A stretch of DNA of 64,000 bases, from the NCBI RefSeq assembly GCF_000203975.2, contig NZ_AFCF02000009.1:180281-244280 (forward strand), read 5' to 3'. Under the pieces are notes generated by a model. The model did no database searches. It worked only from the letters and a program-made list of their open reading frames with translations, and was not told where the DNA came from. Both the position numbers and the translations under genes were made by a program. Source of the DNA: Leisingera sp. ANG1. Its GTDB lineage: Bacteria > Pseudomonadota > Alphaproteobacteria > Rhodobacterales > Rhodobacteraceae. Below, in pieces: positions 26,336-34,364 of the stretch (the first letter of the stretch is position 1; each line of letters begins with the position of its first letter).

Positions 26336-27295
26336 ATGTCTACAAATGTCTTCACCGGCACCATGCCGGCCCTGATGACCCCCTGCAACCCGGACCGCAC
26401 GCCGAACTTCGACGCGCTGGTCAAAAAGGGCGAAGAGATGATCGCCGCGGGCATGTCGGCGGTGGTCTACTGCGGTTCGATGGGCGACTGGCCGCTGCTG
26501 ACAGATGAACAGCGGATGGAGGGCGTCGCCCGCCTCACCGCCGCCGGTCTGCCGGTTGTGGTCGGCACCGGTGCGATCAACACCAAATCCGCCGTCGATC
26601 ACGCCCGCCACGCGCAGGAAGTCGGCGCGGCCGGCCTGATGGTGATCCCGCGTGTCCTGTCCCGCGGCACCTCGGTGGCGGCGCAGAAAAACCACTTCAA
26701 GGCCATTCTGGACGCAGCACCGGACGTGCCCGCGATCATCTACAACAGCCCCTACTACGGCTTTGCCACCCGCGCTGACCTGTTCTTTGCTCTGCGTGCG
26801 GAGCACAAGAACCTGATCGGCTTCAAGGAGTTCGGCGGCAAGGACGACCTGCGCTATGCGGCGGAGCATATCACCTGCCAGGACGACCAGGTGACCCTGA
26901 TGGTCGGTGTCGACACCGAGGTCTACCACGGCTTTGTGAACTGCGGCGCCACCGGCTCGATCACCGGTATCGGCTGCGCCCTACCCAAGGAAGCGCTGCT
27001 GCTGGCGCGTCTGTCCAAACTGGCCGCCGAGGGCAGCGCCGAGGCCCGCGTCCGCGCGCAGGAGCTGACCGACGCGATCCACGTCCTGTCGACCTTCGAC
27101 GAGGGCCCGGACCTGATCCTCTACTACAAGCACCTCTTGGTGCTGAACGGCGACGATGACTACCGCCTGCATTTCAACGAGACTGACGAGCTGTCGGACG
27201 CCCAGCGCAACTATTGCGAACAGCAGTACAAGCTGTTCCGCACCTGGTTTTCGGACTGGTCGGCGCAGGGCGGGATCATCGCCGAATGCATGTAG
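26336..27295 (+). CDS. dihydrodipicolinate synthase family protein, probable pyrroline-4-hydroxy-2-carboxylate deaminase
   Basis: A 319-residue TIM-barrel lyase of the DapA/NanA superfamily. The Schiff-base Lys is K164 in NLIGFKEFGG, and the partner Tyr is in IIYNSPYYG (about residues 134-142); YCGSMGDWPLL stands at the usual carboxylate-binding loop. Because it sits next to a hydroxyproline epimerase and a D-amino-acid-type oxidase, the likely reaction is deamination of 1-pyrroline-4-hydroxy-2-carboxylate to 2-oxoglutarate semialdehyde (the HypD step). True dihydrodipicolinate synthase is unlikely in this context. The 3' end overlaps the epimerase gene by ten bases. Confidence 0.87.
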   Translation: MSTNVFTGTMPALMTPCNPDRTPNFDALVKKGEEMIAAGMSAVVYCGSMGDWPLLTDEQRMEGVARLTAAGLPVVVGTGAINTKSAVDHARHAQEVGAAGLMVIPRVLSRGTSVAAQKNHFKAILDAAPDVPAIIYNSPYYGFATRADLFFALRAEHKNLIGFKEFGGKDDLRYAAEHITCQDDQVTLMVGVDTEVYHGFVNCGATGSITGIGCALPKEALLLARLSKLAAEGSAEARVRAQELTDAIHVLSTFDEGPDLILYYKHLLVLNGDDDYRLHFNETDELSDAQRNYCEQQYKLFRTWFSDWSAQGGIIAECM

Positions 27296-28236
27296 TCGAC
27301 AGCCACACCGGCGGCGAGCCGACGCGCGTGATCCTGGAGGGCGGTCCCGATCTGGGCACCGGCCCGCTGGCAGAGCGCGTGCGGCGGCTGGCAGAGGACC
27401 ACATGGGCTTCTGCCACGCCGTGATGCGCGAGCCGCGCGGCCAGCCCGCCATGGTCGGCGCGCTGCTGGTGCAGCCCACCGATCCCACCTGCGCCGCTGG
27501 CGTCATCTATTTTGATGCCGATGCAGTGCTGGGCATGTGCGGCCACGGCACCATCGGGCTGGCGGTGACGCTGGCCCATCTGGGCCTGATCACCCCCGGC
27601 AGCCACCGCATCGAGACCCCCGTTGGCGTGGTGACGGTGCTGCTGGAGGATGCCAATACCGTCACCGTCACCAACATCGAAAGCCGCCGGGTGACCGCGG
27701 CGGTCAATGTTACCCTGCCGGACGGCAGCACAGTGACCGGCGACGTCGCCTATGGCGGCAACTGGTTCTTCATCATTGAGCCCAGCCCGCTGCCCTTGCA
27801 GACAGAGAACATCCGCGCCCTGACCGATCACGCCATCGCCATCCGCACCGCCGCCAATGCCCAAGGCGTCGGCGGCGAAAACGGTGAGCCGATCGACCAT
27901 GTGATCTTCCAAGGCCCCTCCCCCCGCGCGGGCATCCACAGCCGCAACTTCGTGCTCTGCCCGGATGATACCTACGACCGCTCCCCCTGCGGCACCGGCA
28001 GTTCCGCCCGGCTGGCCTGCCTGGCAGCAGCGGGGCGGCTGCAACCGGGCGAGGAGATCATCCAGGAAAGCATCATCGGCTCCCCCTACCGCCTGTCCTA
28101 TCAACCGGGGCCGGATGGCGGGGTGATCCCCACCCTCAGCGGCCAGGCCTTTGTGATGGGCGAGGGCAAGCTGTTCTTCAGCCCCGATGATCCGTTCAAG
28201 GGCGGTATCCTTGCCGGTTCGGAGGAACCTGCATGA
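27286..28236 (+). CDS. 4-hydroxyproline 2-epimerase (proline racemase superfamily)
   Basis: A 316-residue proline-racemase-superfamily enzyme with the two catalytic cysteines intact: C85 in GMCGHGTIG and C235 in RSPCGTGSSA. A Cys/Cys pair is the mark of racemases and epimerases in this superfamily; the N-terminal VVDSHTGGEPTRVI is typical of hydroxyproline epimerases. The expected reaction interconverts trans-4-hydroxy-L-proline and cis-4-hydroxy-D-proline. The start at 27286 (MHVVDS) lies inside the end of the deaminase gene. The stop overlaps the oxidase start by four bases, so the deaminase, epimerase and oxidase genes are translationally coupled. Confidence 0.9.
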   Translation: MHVVDSHTGGEPTRVILEGGPDLGTGPLAERVRRLAEDHMGFCHAVMREPRGQPAMVGALLVQPTDPTCAAGVIYFDADAVLGMCGHGTIGLAVTLAHLGLITPGSHRIETPVGVVTVLLEDANTVTVTNIESRRVTAAVNVTLPDGSTVTGDVAYGGNWFFIIEPSPLPLQTENIRALTDHAIAIRTAANAQGVGGENGEPIDHVIFQGPSPRAGIHSRNFVLCPDDTYDRSPCGTGSSARLACLAAAGRLQPGEEIIQESIIGSPYRLSYQPGPDGGVIPTLSGQAFVMGEGKLFFSPDDPFKGGILAGSEEPA

Positions 28237-29483
28237 CCGCGCCCGCTTCGGACAGCGTGCTGGTGATCGGCGCCGGCATCATCGGCCTCAGCGCCGCGCT
28301 GGAGCTGCAGAAACAGGGCCGCCGCGTGCGCATCCTCGACCGCACTGGCGTCGCGGCAGAGGCCTCGGCGGCCAGCGCCGGCGCCTTCGCCTTTACCGAC
28401 ATCGTGCCGCTGGCGACGCCCGGCATCATGCGCAAGGCCCCCAAGTGGCTGCTGGATCCGCTGGGCCCCTTGTCGGTGCCACCCGCCTATGCGCTGCAGA
28501 TCGCGCCCTGGATGCTGCGCTTCTGGCGCGCCAGCTGGCGCAGCCGCTACCAGGCCGCTCTGCAGGCGCAGGTGCTGCTGATGGCGCATTCCCGCGCTGC
28601 GCTGGAACGCCAGATCGCCGATGTGGACGGCGAGCCGCTGATGCAGCGCGAGGGGCAGTTGCAGCTCTACGAGGGTGAGAGCGCCTTCCGCGCCGCCCTG
28701 CCCGATTGGCAGCTGCGGCGCACGCACGGCATCCGCTTCGACCTGCTGCGCAGCCCTGAGGCGATTGCCGAAGTTCAGCCCGGTCTGGCCTCGCGCTTCA
28801 CCCATGCTGCCTTCACCCCCGACTGGATGAACACGGTAAACCCCAAGACCTGGGCGGAACATCTGGCGCAGGCCTTCGTGACCCGCGGTGGCCGCATAGA
28901 CACCGCTGAAGTGACCGCGCTGCACAGCGAGGGCAGACAGACCATAGCGCAGACCAAGGACGGCCCGGTCTCCGCCAGCCAAATCGTGGTCGCCTGTGGG
29001 GCCTGGTCGCACCACCTCGCCCGCACCCTGGGCGAAACCTTCCCGCTGGAGACCGAACGCGGCTACAACACCACCCTGCCCCCCGGCGCCTTCGGCCTGA
29101 AGACCCACCTGACCTTCCCGGCGCATGGCTTTGTCGTCAGCAAGATCAGCGGCGGCGTGCGGGTTGGCGGCGCGGTGGAGCTTGGCGGGCTGAAACTGCC
29201 GCCGAATTACCGCCGCGCAGACATCCTGCTGCAGAAGGCCAAACAATTCCTGTCGGACCTCGACACCGCGGGCGGCAGCCAATGGATGGGCTTCCGCCCC
29301 TCGATGCCCGACAGCCTGCCGGTGATCAGCCGCTCCGCCCGCTCGGACGGCGTGATCTATGCCTTCGGGCACGGCCATCTGGGCCTGACCCAGGCCGCTG
29401 GCACTGCCGAGCTGGTGGCCGCACTGGCCGCAAACACTCCCGCCGCGCTGCCGATGCAGCCCTACGCCGCTACCAGGTTCTGA
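28233..29483 (+). CDS. FAD-dependent D-amino acid dehydrogenase/oxidase, probable cis-4-hydroxy-D-proline oxidase
   Basis: A 416-residue DAO-family flavoprotein. The FAD loop is VLVIGAGIIGLSAALELQKQ (residues 9-28), followed by the acidic ribose ligand in RVRILDRTG. AAEASAASAGAFAFT aligns with the flavin-binding region of DadA-like enzymes, and the C-terminal FAD motif is IYAFGHGHLGLTQAAGTAEL. Between the epimerase and a hydroxyproline-type deaminase its substrate should be cis-4-hydroxy-D-proline, oxidised to 1-pyrroline-4-hydroxy-2-carboxylate with electrons passed to the respiratory chain. Starts in the stop codon of the epimerase gene (ATGA). Confidence 0.87.
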   Translation: MTAPASDSVLVIGAGIIGLSAALELQKQGRRVRILDRTGVAAEASAASAGAFAFTDIVPLATPGIMRKAPKWLLDPLGPLSVPPAYALQIAPWMLRFWRASWRSRYQAALQAQVLLMAHSRAALERQIADVDGEPLMQREGQLQLYEGESAFRAALPDWQLRRTHGIRFDLLRSPEAIAEVQPGLASRFTHAAFTPDWMNTVNPKTWAEHLAQAFVTRGGRIDTAEVTALHSEGRQTIAQTKDGPVSASQIVVACGAWSHHLARTLGETFPLETERGYNTTLPPGAFGLKTHLTFPAHGFVVSKISGGVRVGGAVELGGLKLPPNYRRADILLQKAKQFLSDLDTAGGSQWMGFRPSMPDSLPVISRSARSDGVIYAFGHGHLGLTQAAGTAELVAALAANTPAALPMQPYAATRF

Positions 29484-29507
29484 CCCGCAGCTGAAAGGAG
29501 CCGCGCC

Positions 29508-30611
29508 ATGAAAATCACCCAGCTCACTGTCTATCAGGTCGACCTGCCGCTGAAGGAAGGCCGCTACAGTTGGTCGAACGGCAATTATGTCGATGTCTTC
29601 GACAGCACCGTGCTGGAAATCACCACCGACGAGGGGCTGACCGGCTATGCCGAGTGCTGCCCGCTGGGCTCCGCCTACCTGCCCTCCTTCGCCCGCGGCG
29701 TGCGCGCCGGGCTGGCGGAACTGGCGCCGCATCTCATTGGCCAGGACCCGCTGAATATCGGCGGCATCAACCGCACCATGGACGCCGCCCTGCGCGGCCA
29801 CCCCTATGCCAAGGCGCCGGTCGACATTGCCTGCTGGGACCTTCTGGGCAAGGCCACCGGTCAGCCGGTATACACCCTGCTGGGCGGCGCCGCGCAGGAC
29901 GATGTGGTGCTCTACCGCGCCATCAGCCAGGAAGACCCGGACACCATGGCCCGCAAGATCGAGGGCTATGCCGCGGAGGGCTATACCAAGTTCCAGCTGA
30001 AGGTCGGCGGCGAGGCCAATGACGACATCGACCGCATCCATGCCACCCGCGCGGTGCTGAAGAAATCCGACCTGCTGGTGGCCGACGCCAACACCGGCTG
30101 GACCCGGCACGAGGCGGCGCGGGTGGTTGGCGCCATCGCGGGCCTCGACGTCTATGTGGAACAGCCCTGCCTCACCTATGAGGAAAGCGTCTCAATCCGC
30201 CGCCGCACTGCGCTGCCCTTTGTGATGGACGAGGTGATCGACACCCCCAACACGCTGGTGCGCGGCATTGCCGAGGATGCGATGGACGTGATCAACCTCA
30301 AAATCTCCAAGGTCGGCGGCCTGAGCAAAGCACGGCTGATGCGCGACCTCTGCGTGGCGCATGGCATTCCGATGACCATCGAGGACACCTGGGGCGGCGA
30401 CATCACCACCGCCGCCATCGCCCATCTGGCCCGCTCCACCCCGGCCGAGTTCACCTTCTCCGCCACCGACTTCAACAGCTATGGCACCGTTGACATTGCC
30501 AGCGGCGCGCCCAAGCGTGTGAACGGGCGGATGACCGCCCCGGACACGCCCGGCCTGGGGATCACCCCGATCTTCGAGGCCCTGGGCGAACCGGTTGCCC
30601 GCTATTCCTGA
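29508..30611 (+). CDS. enolase superfamily (MLE subgroup) enzyme, probable 3-hydroxyproline dehydratase or hydroxyproline-betaine epimerase relative
   Basis: A 367-residue mandelate racemase/muconate lactonizing enzyme homologue with the N-terminal capping domain and a C-terminal barrel. Predicted metal ligands are D193 (VADANTG), E218 (YVEQPC) and D241 (VMDEVID). Candidate acid/base lysines are K165 in FQLKVGG and K265 in [10 protein letters not shown]. The first lysine is in a QxK rather than the usual KxK context. The opening [17 protein letters not shown] and [11 protein letters not shown] resemble the MLE-type enzymes known to act on cis-3-hydroxyproline or hydroxyproline betaine. The start follows aaaggag. 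Its neighbours, a hydroxyproline pathway and a second racemase-family protein, support an imino acid substrate; the exact reaction is unproven. Confidence 0.8.
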   Translation: MKITQLTVYQVDLPLKEGRYSWSNGNYVDVFDSTVLEITTDEGLTGYAECCPLGSAYLPSFARGVRAGLAELAPHLIGQDPLNIGGINRTMDAALRGHPYAKAPVDIACWDLLGKATGQPVYTLLGGAAQDDVVLYRAISQEDPDTMARKIEGYAAEGYTKFQLKVGGEANDDIDRIHATRAVLKKSDLLVADANTGWTRHEAARVVGAIAGLDVYVEQPCLTYEESVSIRRRTALPFVMDEVIDTPNTLVRGIAEDAMDVINLKISKVGGLSKARLMRDLCVAHGIPMTIEDTWGGDITTAAIAHLARSTPAEFTFSATDFNSYGTVDIASGAPKRVNGRMTAPDTPGLGITPIFEALGEPVARYS

Positions 30612-30623
30612 GGAGGCCTGCGG

Positions 30624-31649
30624 ATGCGCAGCAGCAAGACCATCCATGTGATTTCCGCCCATGCGGAGGGCGAGGTGGGCGACGTGATCGTCGGCGGCGT
30701 CGCCCCGCCGCCGGGCGACACCCTGTGGGAACAGCGCGCCTTCATCGATCGCGACCAGACCCTGCGCAACTTCGTCCTGAACGAACCCCGCGGCGGCGTG
30801 TTCCGCCATGTGAACCTCTTGGTGCCGCCCAAGCACCCGGAGGCCGACATGGGCTTCATCATCATGGAGCCGGAATACACCCCGCCAATGTCCGGCTCCA
30901 ACTCGATCTGCGTCTCCACCGTGCTCTTGGACGGAGGCATCCTGCCGATGCAGGAGCCGGAAACCCATCTGGTGCTGGAGGCCCCCGGCGGGCTGGTGCG
31001 GGTGCGCGCCGAATGCCGGAACGGCAAGGCAGAACGGATCTTCGTGCAGAACGTGCCCAGCTTCGCTGGGGAGACCGGCGCGGCGCTGGATGTGCCGGGT
31101 ATCGGCACGCTGACCGTCGACACCGCCTATGGCGGCGACAGTTTCGTGGTGGTGCAGGCCGCCGATCTGGGCGTGGAGATCACAGAGGCAAACGCCAAGC
31201 AGATCGCCCAGCTCGGCACCCGCATTCTGGAGGCCGCCAACGCGCAGCTGGGTTTCACCCACCCGGAGAACCCGGACTGGACCCACATCTCCTTCTGCGC
31301 CTTCTGCGGCCCGCTGGAACAGACGGAAACCGGCCTCCGCAGCCGCTCCGCCGTGACCATCCAGCCGGGCAAGGTCGACCGCTCCCCCACCGGCACCGCG
31401 GTTTCCGCCCGGATGGCGCTGATGCTGGCCAAGGGGCAGATGACGCCGGAGCAGACGTTTGAGGCCGTGTCCATCATCGGCTCCCGCTTCACCGGACGCA
31501 TCGTCGAACAGACCACCGTCGGCGGGCGCGCGGCGATCGTGCCGGAACTCAGCGGCCGCGGCTGGATCACCGGCATCCACCAGCACATGCTGGACCCGGA
31601 CGACCCCTGGCACGGCGGCTACCGCCTCAGCGACACCTGGGGCGCCTGA
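30624..31649 (+). CDS. proline racemase superfamily protein with Ser/Thr pair, trans-3-hydroxyproline dehydratase-like
   Basis: A 341-residue member of the proline racemase superfamily. The first catalytic position is S90 in [11 protein letters not shown] and the second is T256 in [10 protein letters not shown], where the neighbouring epimerase (27286) has Cys at both. In the characterised families Cys/Thr goes with trans-3-hydroxy-L-proline dehydratases, and Cys/Cys or Ser/Cys with epimerases. A Ser/Thr pair therefore fits none of them exactly, though Thr at the second site argues for elimination rather than epimerisation. An aggagg lies upstream of the ATG, 12 bases after the enolase-superfamily gene, so the two are cotranscribed and may act on related isomers. 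Confidence 0.85.
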   Translation: MRSSKTIHVISAHAEGEVGDVIVGGVAPPPGDTLWEQRAFIDRDQTLRNFVLNEPRGGVFRHVNLLVPPKHPEADMGFIIMEPEYTPPMSGSNSICVSTVLLDGGILPMQEPETHLVLEAPGGLVRVRAECRNGKAERIFVQNVPSFAGETGAALDVPGIGTLTVDTAYGGDSFVVVQAADLGVEITEANAKQIAQLGTRILEAANAQLGFTHPENPDWTHISFCAFCGPLEQTETGLRSRSAVTIQPGKVDRSPTGTAVSARMALMLAKGQMTPEQTFEAVSIIGSRFTGRIVEQTTVGGRAAIVPELSGRGWITGIHQHMLDPDDPWHGGYRLSDTWGA

Positions 31650-31658
31650 CGGCCCGGG

Positions 31659-31762
31659 TTTTGGATACAATATGCCAATACCGGATCCAGCCCGCCCGCG
31701 CGGCCAGCTGGACCGGGCCGGCGGCTTGTACAGACAGGGAAAACCCACTAGCGTATCCAAAA
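31659..31762. promoter_or_regulatory. 10-bp inverted operator pair upstream of the GntR gene
   Basis: ttttggatac at 31659-31668 and its exact reverse complement gtatccaaaa at 31753-31762 flank 84 bases just before the GntR coding region. The right copy also lies in a palindrome gtat-ccaaa-atac (31753-31765). The core GTATCCA is shared with the two identical sites at 23281 and 32541. Two spaced operators around a promoter suggest autoregulation, possibly with looping; this is inference. Confidence 0.6.
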
Positions 31763-31790
31763 TACGAACAGCAGACCCGACGAGGCCCCC

Positions 31791-32471
31791 ATGGCAGGCA
31801 AACGCGCCGTTACCCGCAGCTCCCTCCCGGAAGTGATTGCCGACGACCTGCGCGAACGCATCCTGAGCGGTGAGCTGGCAGAGGGCGAAACCATCCGGCA
31901 GGAGGCGCTGGCAGAGGAATACGCCGTCTCCCGCATGCCGATCCGCGAGGCGCTGAAGCGGCTGGACGCCGAAGGGCTGGTGCAATTCACCAACAACCGC
32001 GGCGCCTCTGTCACCAAGCATTCCCTGCGTGAAATCGCCGAGATCTTCGACCTGCGCATCCTGCTGGAGGTGGACCTGTTCCGCCGCGCGATCCCGGCGA
32101 TGACTGCACAGGATTTCACCCGCTGCACTCAGATCCTCAAGGACATGGACGCCTCATACGATGCCAATGACGTGGCCAAATGGGGCGCGCTCAATCACAA
32201 ATACCACTCGGCGCTTTATGCCGCTGCGGACCGCAAGCTGACCAACGAGGTGCTGCAGGGCATCAGCCTGCATTGCGACCGCTTTATCCGGATGCACCTC
32301 AGCGTGATGAAACAGCGCGAACCTGCCAAGAAGGAGCACCACGACCTCCTGGACCTGGCCCAGGCCCGCGATGTGGAGGGCGCCTGCGCCGCGCTGACCC
32401 ATCACATCTCCCGCACCAAGGAGGAACTGCTGTCGCTGGTCGCCGAACACCGCGCCACTGCCGACAGCTAA
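31791..32471 (+). CDS. GntR family transcriptional regulator, FCD (FadR-like) subfamily
   Basis: A 226-residue regulator. The winged helix at about residues 10-75 contains VIADDLRERILSGELAEGET and AVSRMPIREALKRLDAEGLV. The all-helical FCD effector domain follows, with DLRILLEVDLFRRAIPAMT, HKYHSALYAAADR and a metal-type His in EHHDLLDLAQARD. FCD regulators bind a carboxylate or amino acid ligand and usually repress a catabolic operon. It lies at the end of the hydroxyproline gene series and just before the aldehyde dehydrogenase, with matching candidate operators upstream of itself, the importer and the dehydrogenase. Confidence 0.92.
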   Translation: MAGKRAVTRSSLPEVIADDLRERILSGELAEGETIRQEALAEEYAVSRMPIREALKRLDAEGLVQFTNNRGASVTKHSLREIAEIFDLRILLEVDLFRRAIPAMTAQDFTRCTQILKDMDASYDANDVAKWGALNHKYHSALYAAADRKLTNEVLQGISLHCDRFIRMHLSVMKQREPAKKEHHDLLDLAQARDVEGACAALTHHISRTKEELLSLVAEHRATADS

Positions 32472-32540
32472 CCCGCCCTATTTCAGCTTCTGACACGTGA
32501 AACGCCCGGTTTTCTCCGGCGCTCCTCTTGCACAATTCGT

Positions 32541-32564
32541 ATTTTGTATCCATTATCCTGTATC
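32541..32564 (+). promoter_or_regulatory. candidate GntR operator/promoter of the aldehyde dehydrogenase
   Basis: Identical over 24 bases to 23281-23304. Here a -35-like ttgcac (32528-32533) lies 17 bases before cattat (32551-32556) within the shared sequence, so the operator would cover the -10 region and bound repressor would block the polymerase. The dehydrogenase start is 36 bases further on. Confidence 0.6.
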
Positions 32565-32599
32565 AAGATTCACTGATCCCACCAGACAGAGGCCCGCCC

Positions 32600-34117
32600 A
32601 TGTTCACACCGCACGGAAACCACCTGATTGCTGGCGCCTGGGTGCCCGGCGGCACCCGCTTCCCCTCCGCCCCCGCCACCGGCCCCAGCCACGATTTCTC
32701 CGTTGGCCGCGTCAGCGACGTGAATGCCGCGGTAGAGGCGGCAGAGGACGCCTTCGCCAGCTACAGCAGCACCAGCCGGGCCGAGCGCGCCGCCTTCCTC
32801 CACGCCATCGCGGATGAGATTGAGGCCCGCGCGGAAGACATCACCGCCATCGGCACCCAGGAAACCGGCCTGCCCGAGGCCCGCCTGCAGGGCGAGCGCG
32901 GACGCACCACGGGTCAGCTGCGCATCTTTGCCGAGCATATCCTCAAGGGCGATTACCTCGACCGCCGCTATGACGCCGCCCTGCCGGACCGCGCGCCCCT
33001 GCCCCGGCCCGATATGCGGATGATGCAGCGCCCGCTGGGGCCGGTCGCGGTCTTCGGCGCCTCCAACTTCCCGCTCGCCTTCTCCACCGCCGGCGGCGAC
33101 ACCGCCGCGGCGCTGGCCGCCGGCTGCCCGGTGGTCGTCAAGGGCCACAGCGCCCACCCCGGCACCGGCGAGATCGTCGCCGAGGCCGTGCTTGCCGCGA
33201 TCACCAAATGCGGGATCCACCCTGGCGTCTTCAGCCTGATCCAGGGCGGCAACCGCGAGGTCGGCGCGGCGCTGGTGCAGCACCCGCTGATCAAGGCGGT
33301 GGGCTTCACCGGCTCGCTTGCAGGCGGCCGCGCCCTCTTTGACCTCTGCGCCGCCCGCCCCGAGCCGATCCCCTTCTTCGGCGAGCTGGGGTCCGTGAAC
33401 CCGATGTTCATCCTCGCCGCCGCCCTCGCCAGCCGCGGCGCGGAAATCGCCACCGGCTGGGCCGCCTCGCTGACCATGGGCGCGGGCCAGTTCTGCACCA
33501 ACCCCGGCATCGCCGTGCTGCGCGCAGGCCCCGAGGCCGACCGTTTCATCGACACCGCCACCGCCGCCCTGTCAGCGGTCGCCCCCCAGACCATGCTGAC
33601 CGAGGGCATCGCCAGCGCCTACCAGGACGGCCAGCGCCGCGTCGCCGCCACCGTGGGCGTGCGCGAGCTGCTGACCACCAGCTGCAACACCCGCACCGCC
33701 GCGCCCTACCTCTATGTCACCGAAGCCCGCACCTGGCTCGACAACGAGATCCTGGCCGAGGAGGTCTTCGGCCCGCTGGGTCTGGTGATCACCGCCGGGA
33801 GCGATGCCGAAATGCTGGAGATCGCCCGCGCATTGCAGGGCCAGCTGACCTGCACCCTGCACCTGGATGAAGCCGACACCGCCCAGGGCCAGACCCTGCT
33901 GCCGGTGCTGGAGCGCAAGGCCGGCCGGGTGCTGGCCAACGGCTTCCCCACCGGGGTTGAGGTCTCCGGCACCATGGTTCACGGCGGCCCCTACCCGGCC
34001 TCCACCAACTTCGGCGCGACCTCGGTGGGCACATTGTCCATCCGCCGCTTCCTGCGCCCGGTGTGTTATCAGAACATCCCCGAAGCATTGCTGCCGGAGG
34101 ATCTGCGGGAGGGGTGA
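32600..34117 (+). CDS. aldehyde dehydrogenase, probable 2-oxoglutarate semialdehyde (2,5-dioxovalerate) dehydrogenase
   Basis: A 505-residue NAD(P)-dependent aldehyde dehydrogenase. The catalytic cysteine is C299 in MGAGQFCTNPGI and the general base E262 in FFGELGSVNP. Cofactor-loop motifs are GPVAVFGASNFPLAFSTAGG and KAVGFTGSLAGGRAL. The FCTNPG form of the active-site motif and the length of about 500 are typical of ketoglutarate semialdehyde dehydrogenases. The reaction would be the last step of 4-hydroxyproline degradation, giving 2-oxoglutarate for the TCA cycle. The ATG at 32600 was chosen because an upstream start would run through the operator. Confidence 0.9.
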   Translation: MFTPHGNHLIAGAWVPGGTRFPSAPATGPSHDFSVGRVSDVNAAVEAAEDAFASYSSTSRAERAAFLHAIADEIEARAEDITAIGTQETGLPEARLQGERGRTTGQLRIFAEHILKGDYLDRRYDAALPDRAPLPRPDMRMMQRPLGPVAVFGASNFPLAFSTAGGDTAAALAAGCPVVVKGHSAHPGTGEIVAEAVLAAITKCGIHPGVFSLIQGGNREVGAALVQHPLIKAVGFTGSLAGGRALFDLCAARPEPIPFFGELGSVNPMFILAAALASRGAEIATGWAASLTMGAGQFCTNPGIAVLRAGPEADRFIDTATAALSAVAPQTMLTEGIASAYQDGQRRVAATVGVRELLTTSCNTRTAAPYLYVTEARTWLDNEILAEEVFGPLGLVITAGSDAEMLEIARALQGQLTCTLHLDEADTAQGQTLLPVLERKAGRVLANGFPTGVEVSGTMVHGGPYPASTNFGATSVGTLSIRRFLRPVCYQNIPEALLPEDLREG

Positions 34118-34155
34118 AGGGGCTGCGTTGAGGCCGTAGCCGTCCCGGCAAATAC

Positions 34156-34190
34156 AGAGGCCCCGGGGGTGATCCGGGGCCTCTCTACTT
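34156..34190 (+). terminator. hairpin terminator after the aldehyde dehydrogenase
   Basis: agaggccccgg (34156-34166) pairs perfectly with ccggggcctct (34174-34184) over a seven-base loop and is followed by ctactt. The T-run is weak but the stem is strong and lies 38 bases after the stop. Confidence 0.65.
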
Positions 34191-34364
34191 CCGGGAGACA
34201 AACGAGAGAACTGCAGGCTCGGGTCAAAAATGTAATGAGTTGTTCACCCACAATATTATCAATATCCTAGCCCCCAGAGCACCCCGTATAGTTGAATAGG
34301 CTGCTAGAACCCCGCATCATTGGTCAGCAGTGACATTTAGCTAAATCTGATAGGCCTTCCAAAC

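Noticed and set aside
26336..27295. Annotation as true dihydrodipicolinate synthase (lysine pathway)
   Set aside because: The gene is overlapped by a hydroxyproline epimerase and coupled to an oxidase, and the carboxylate loop differs; the hydroxyproline deaminase role fits better.
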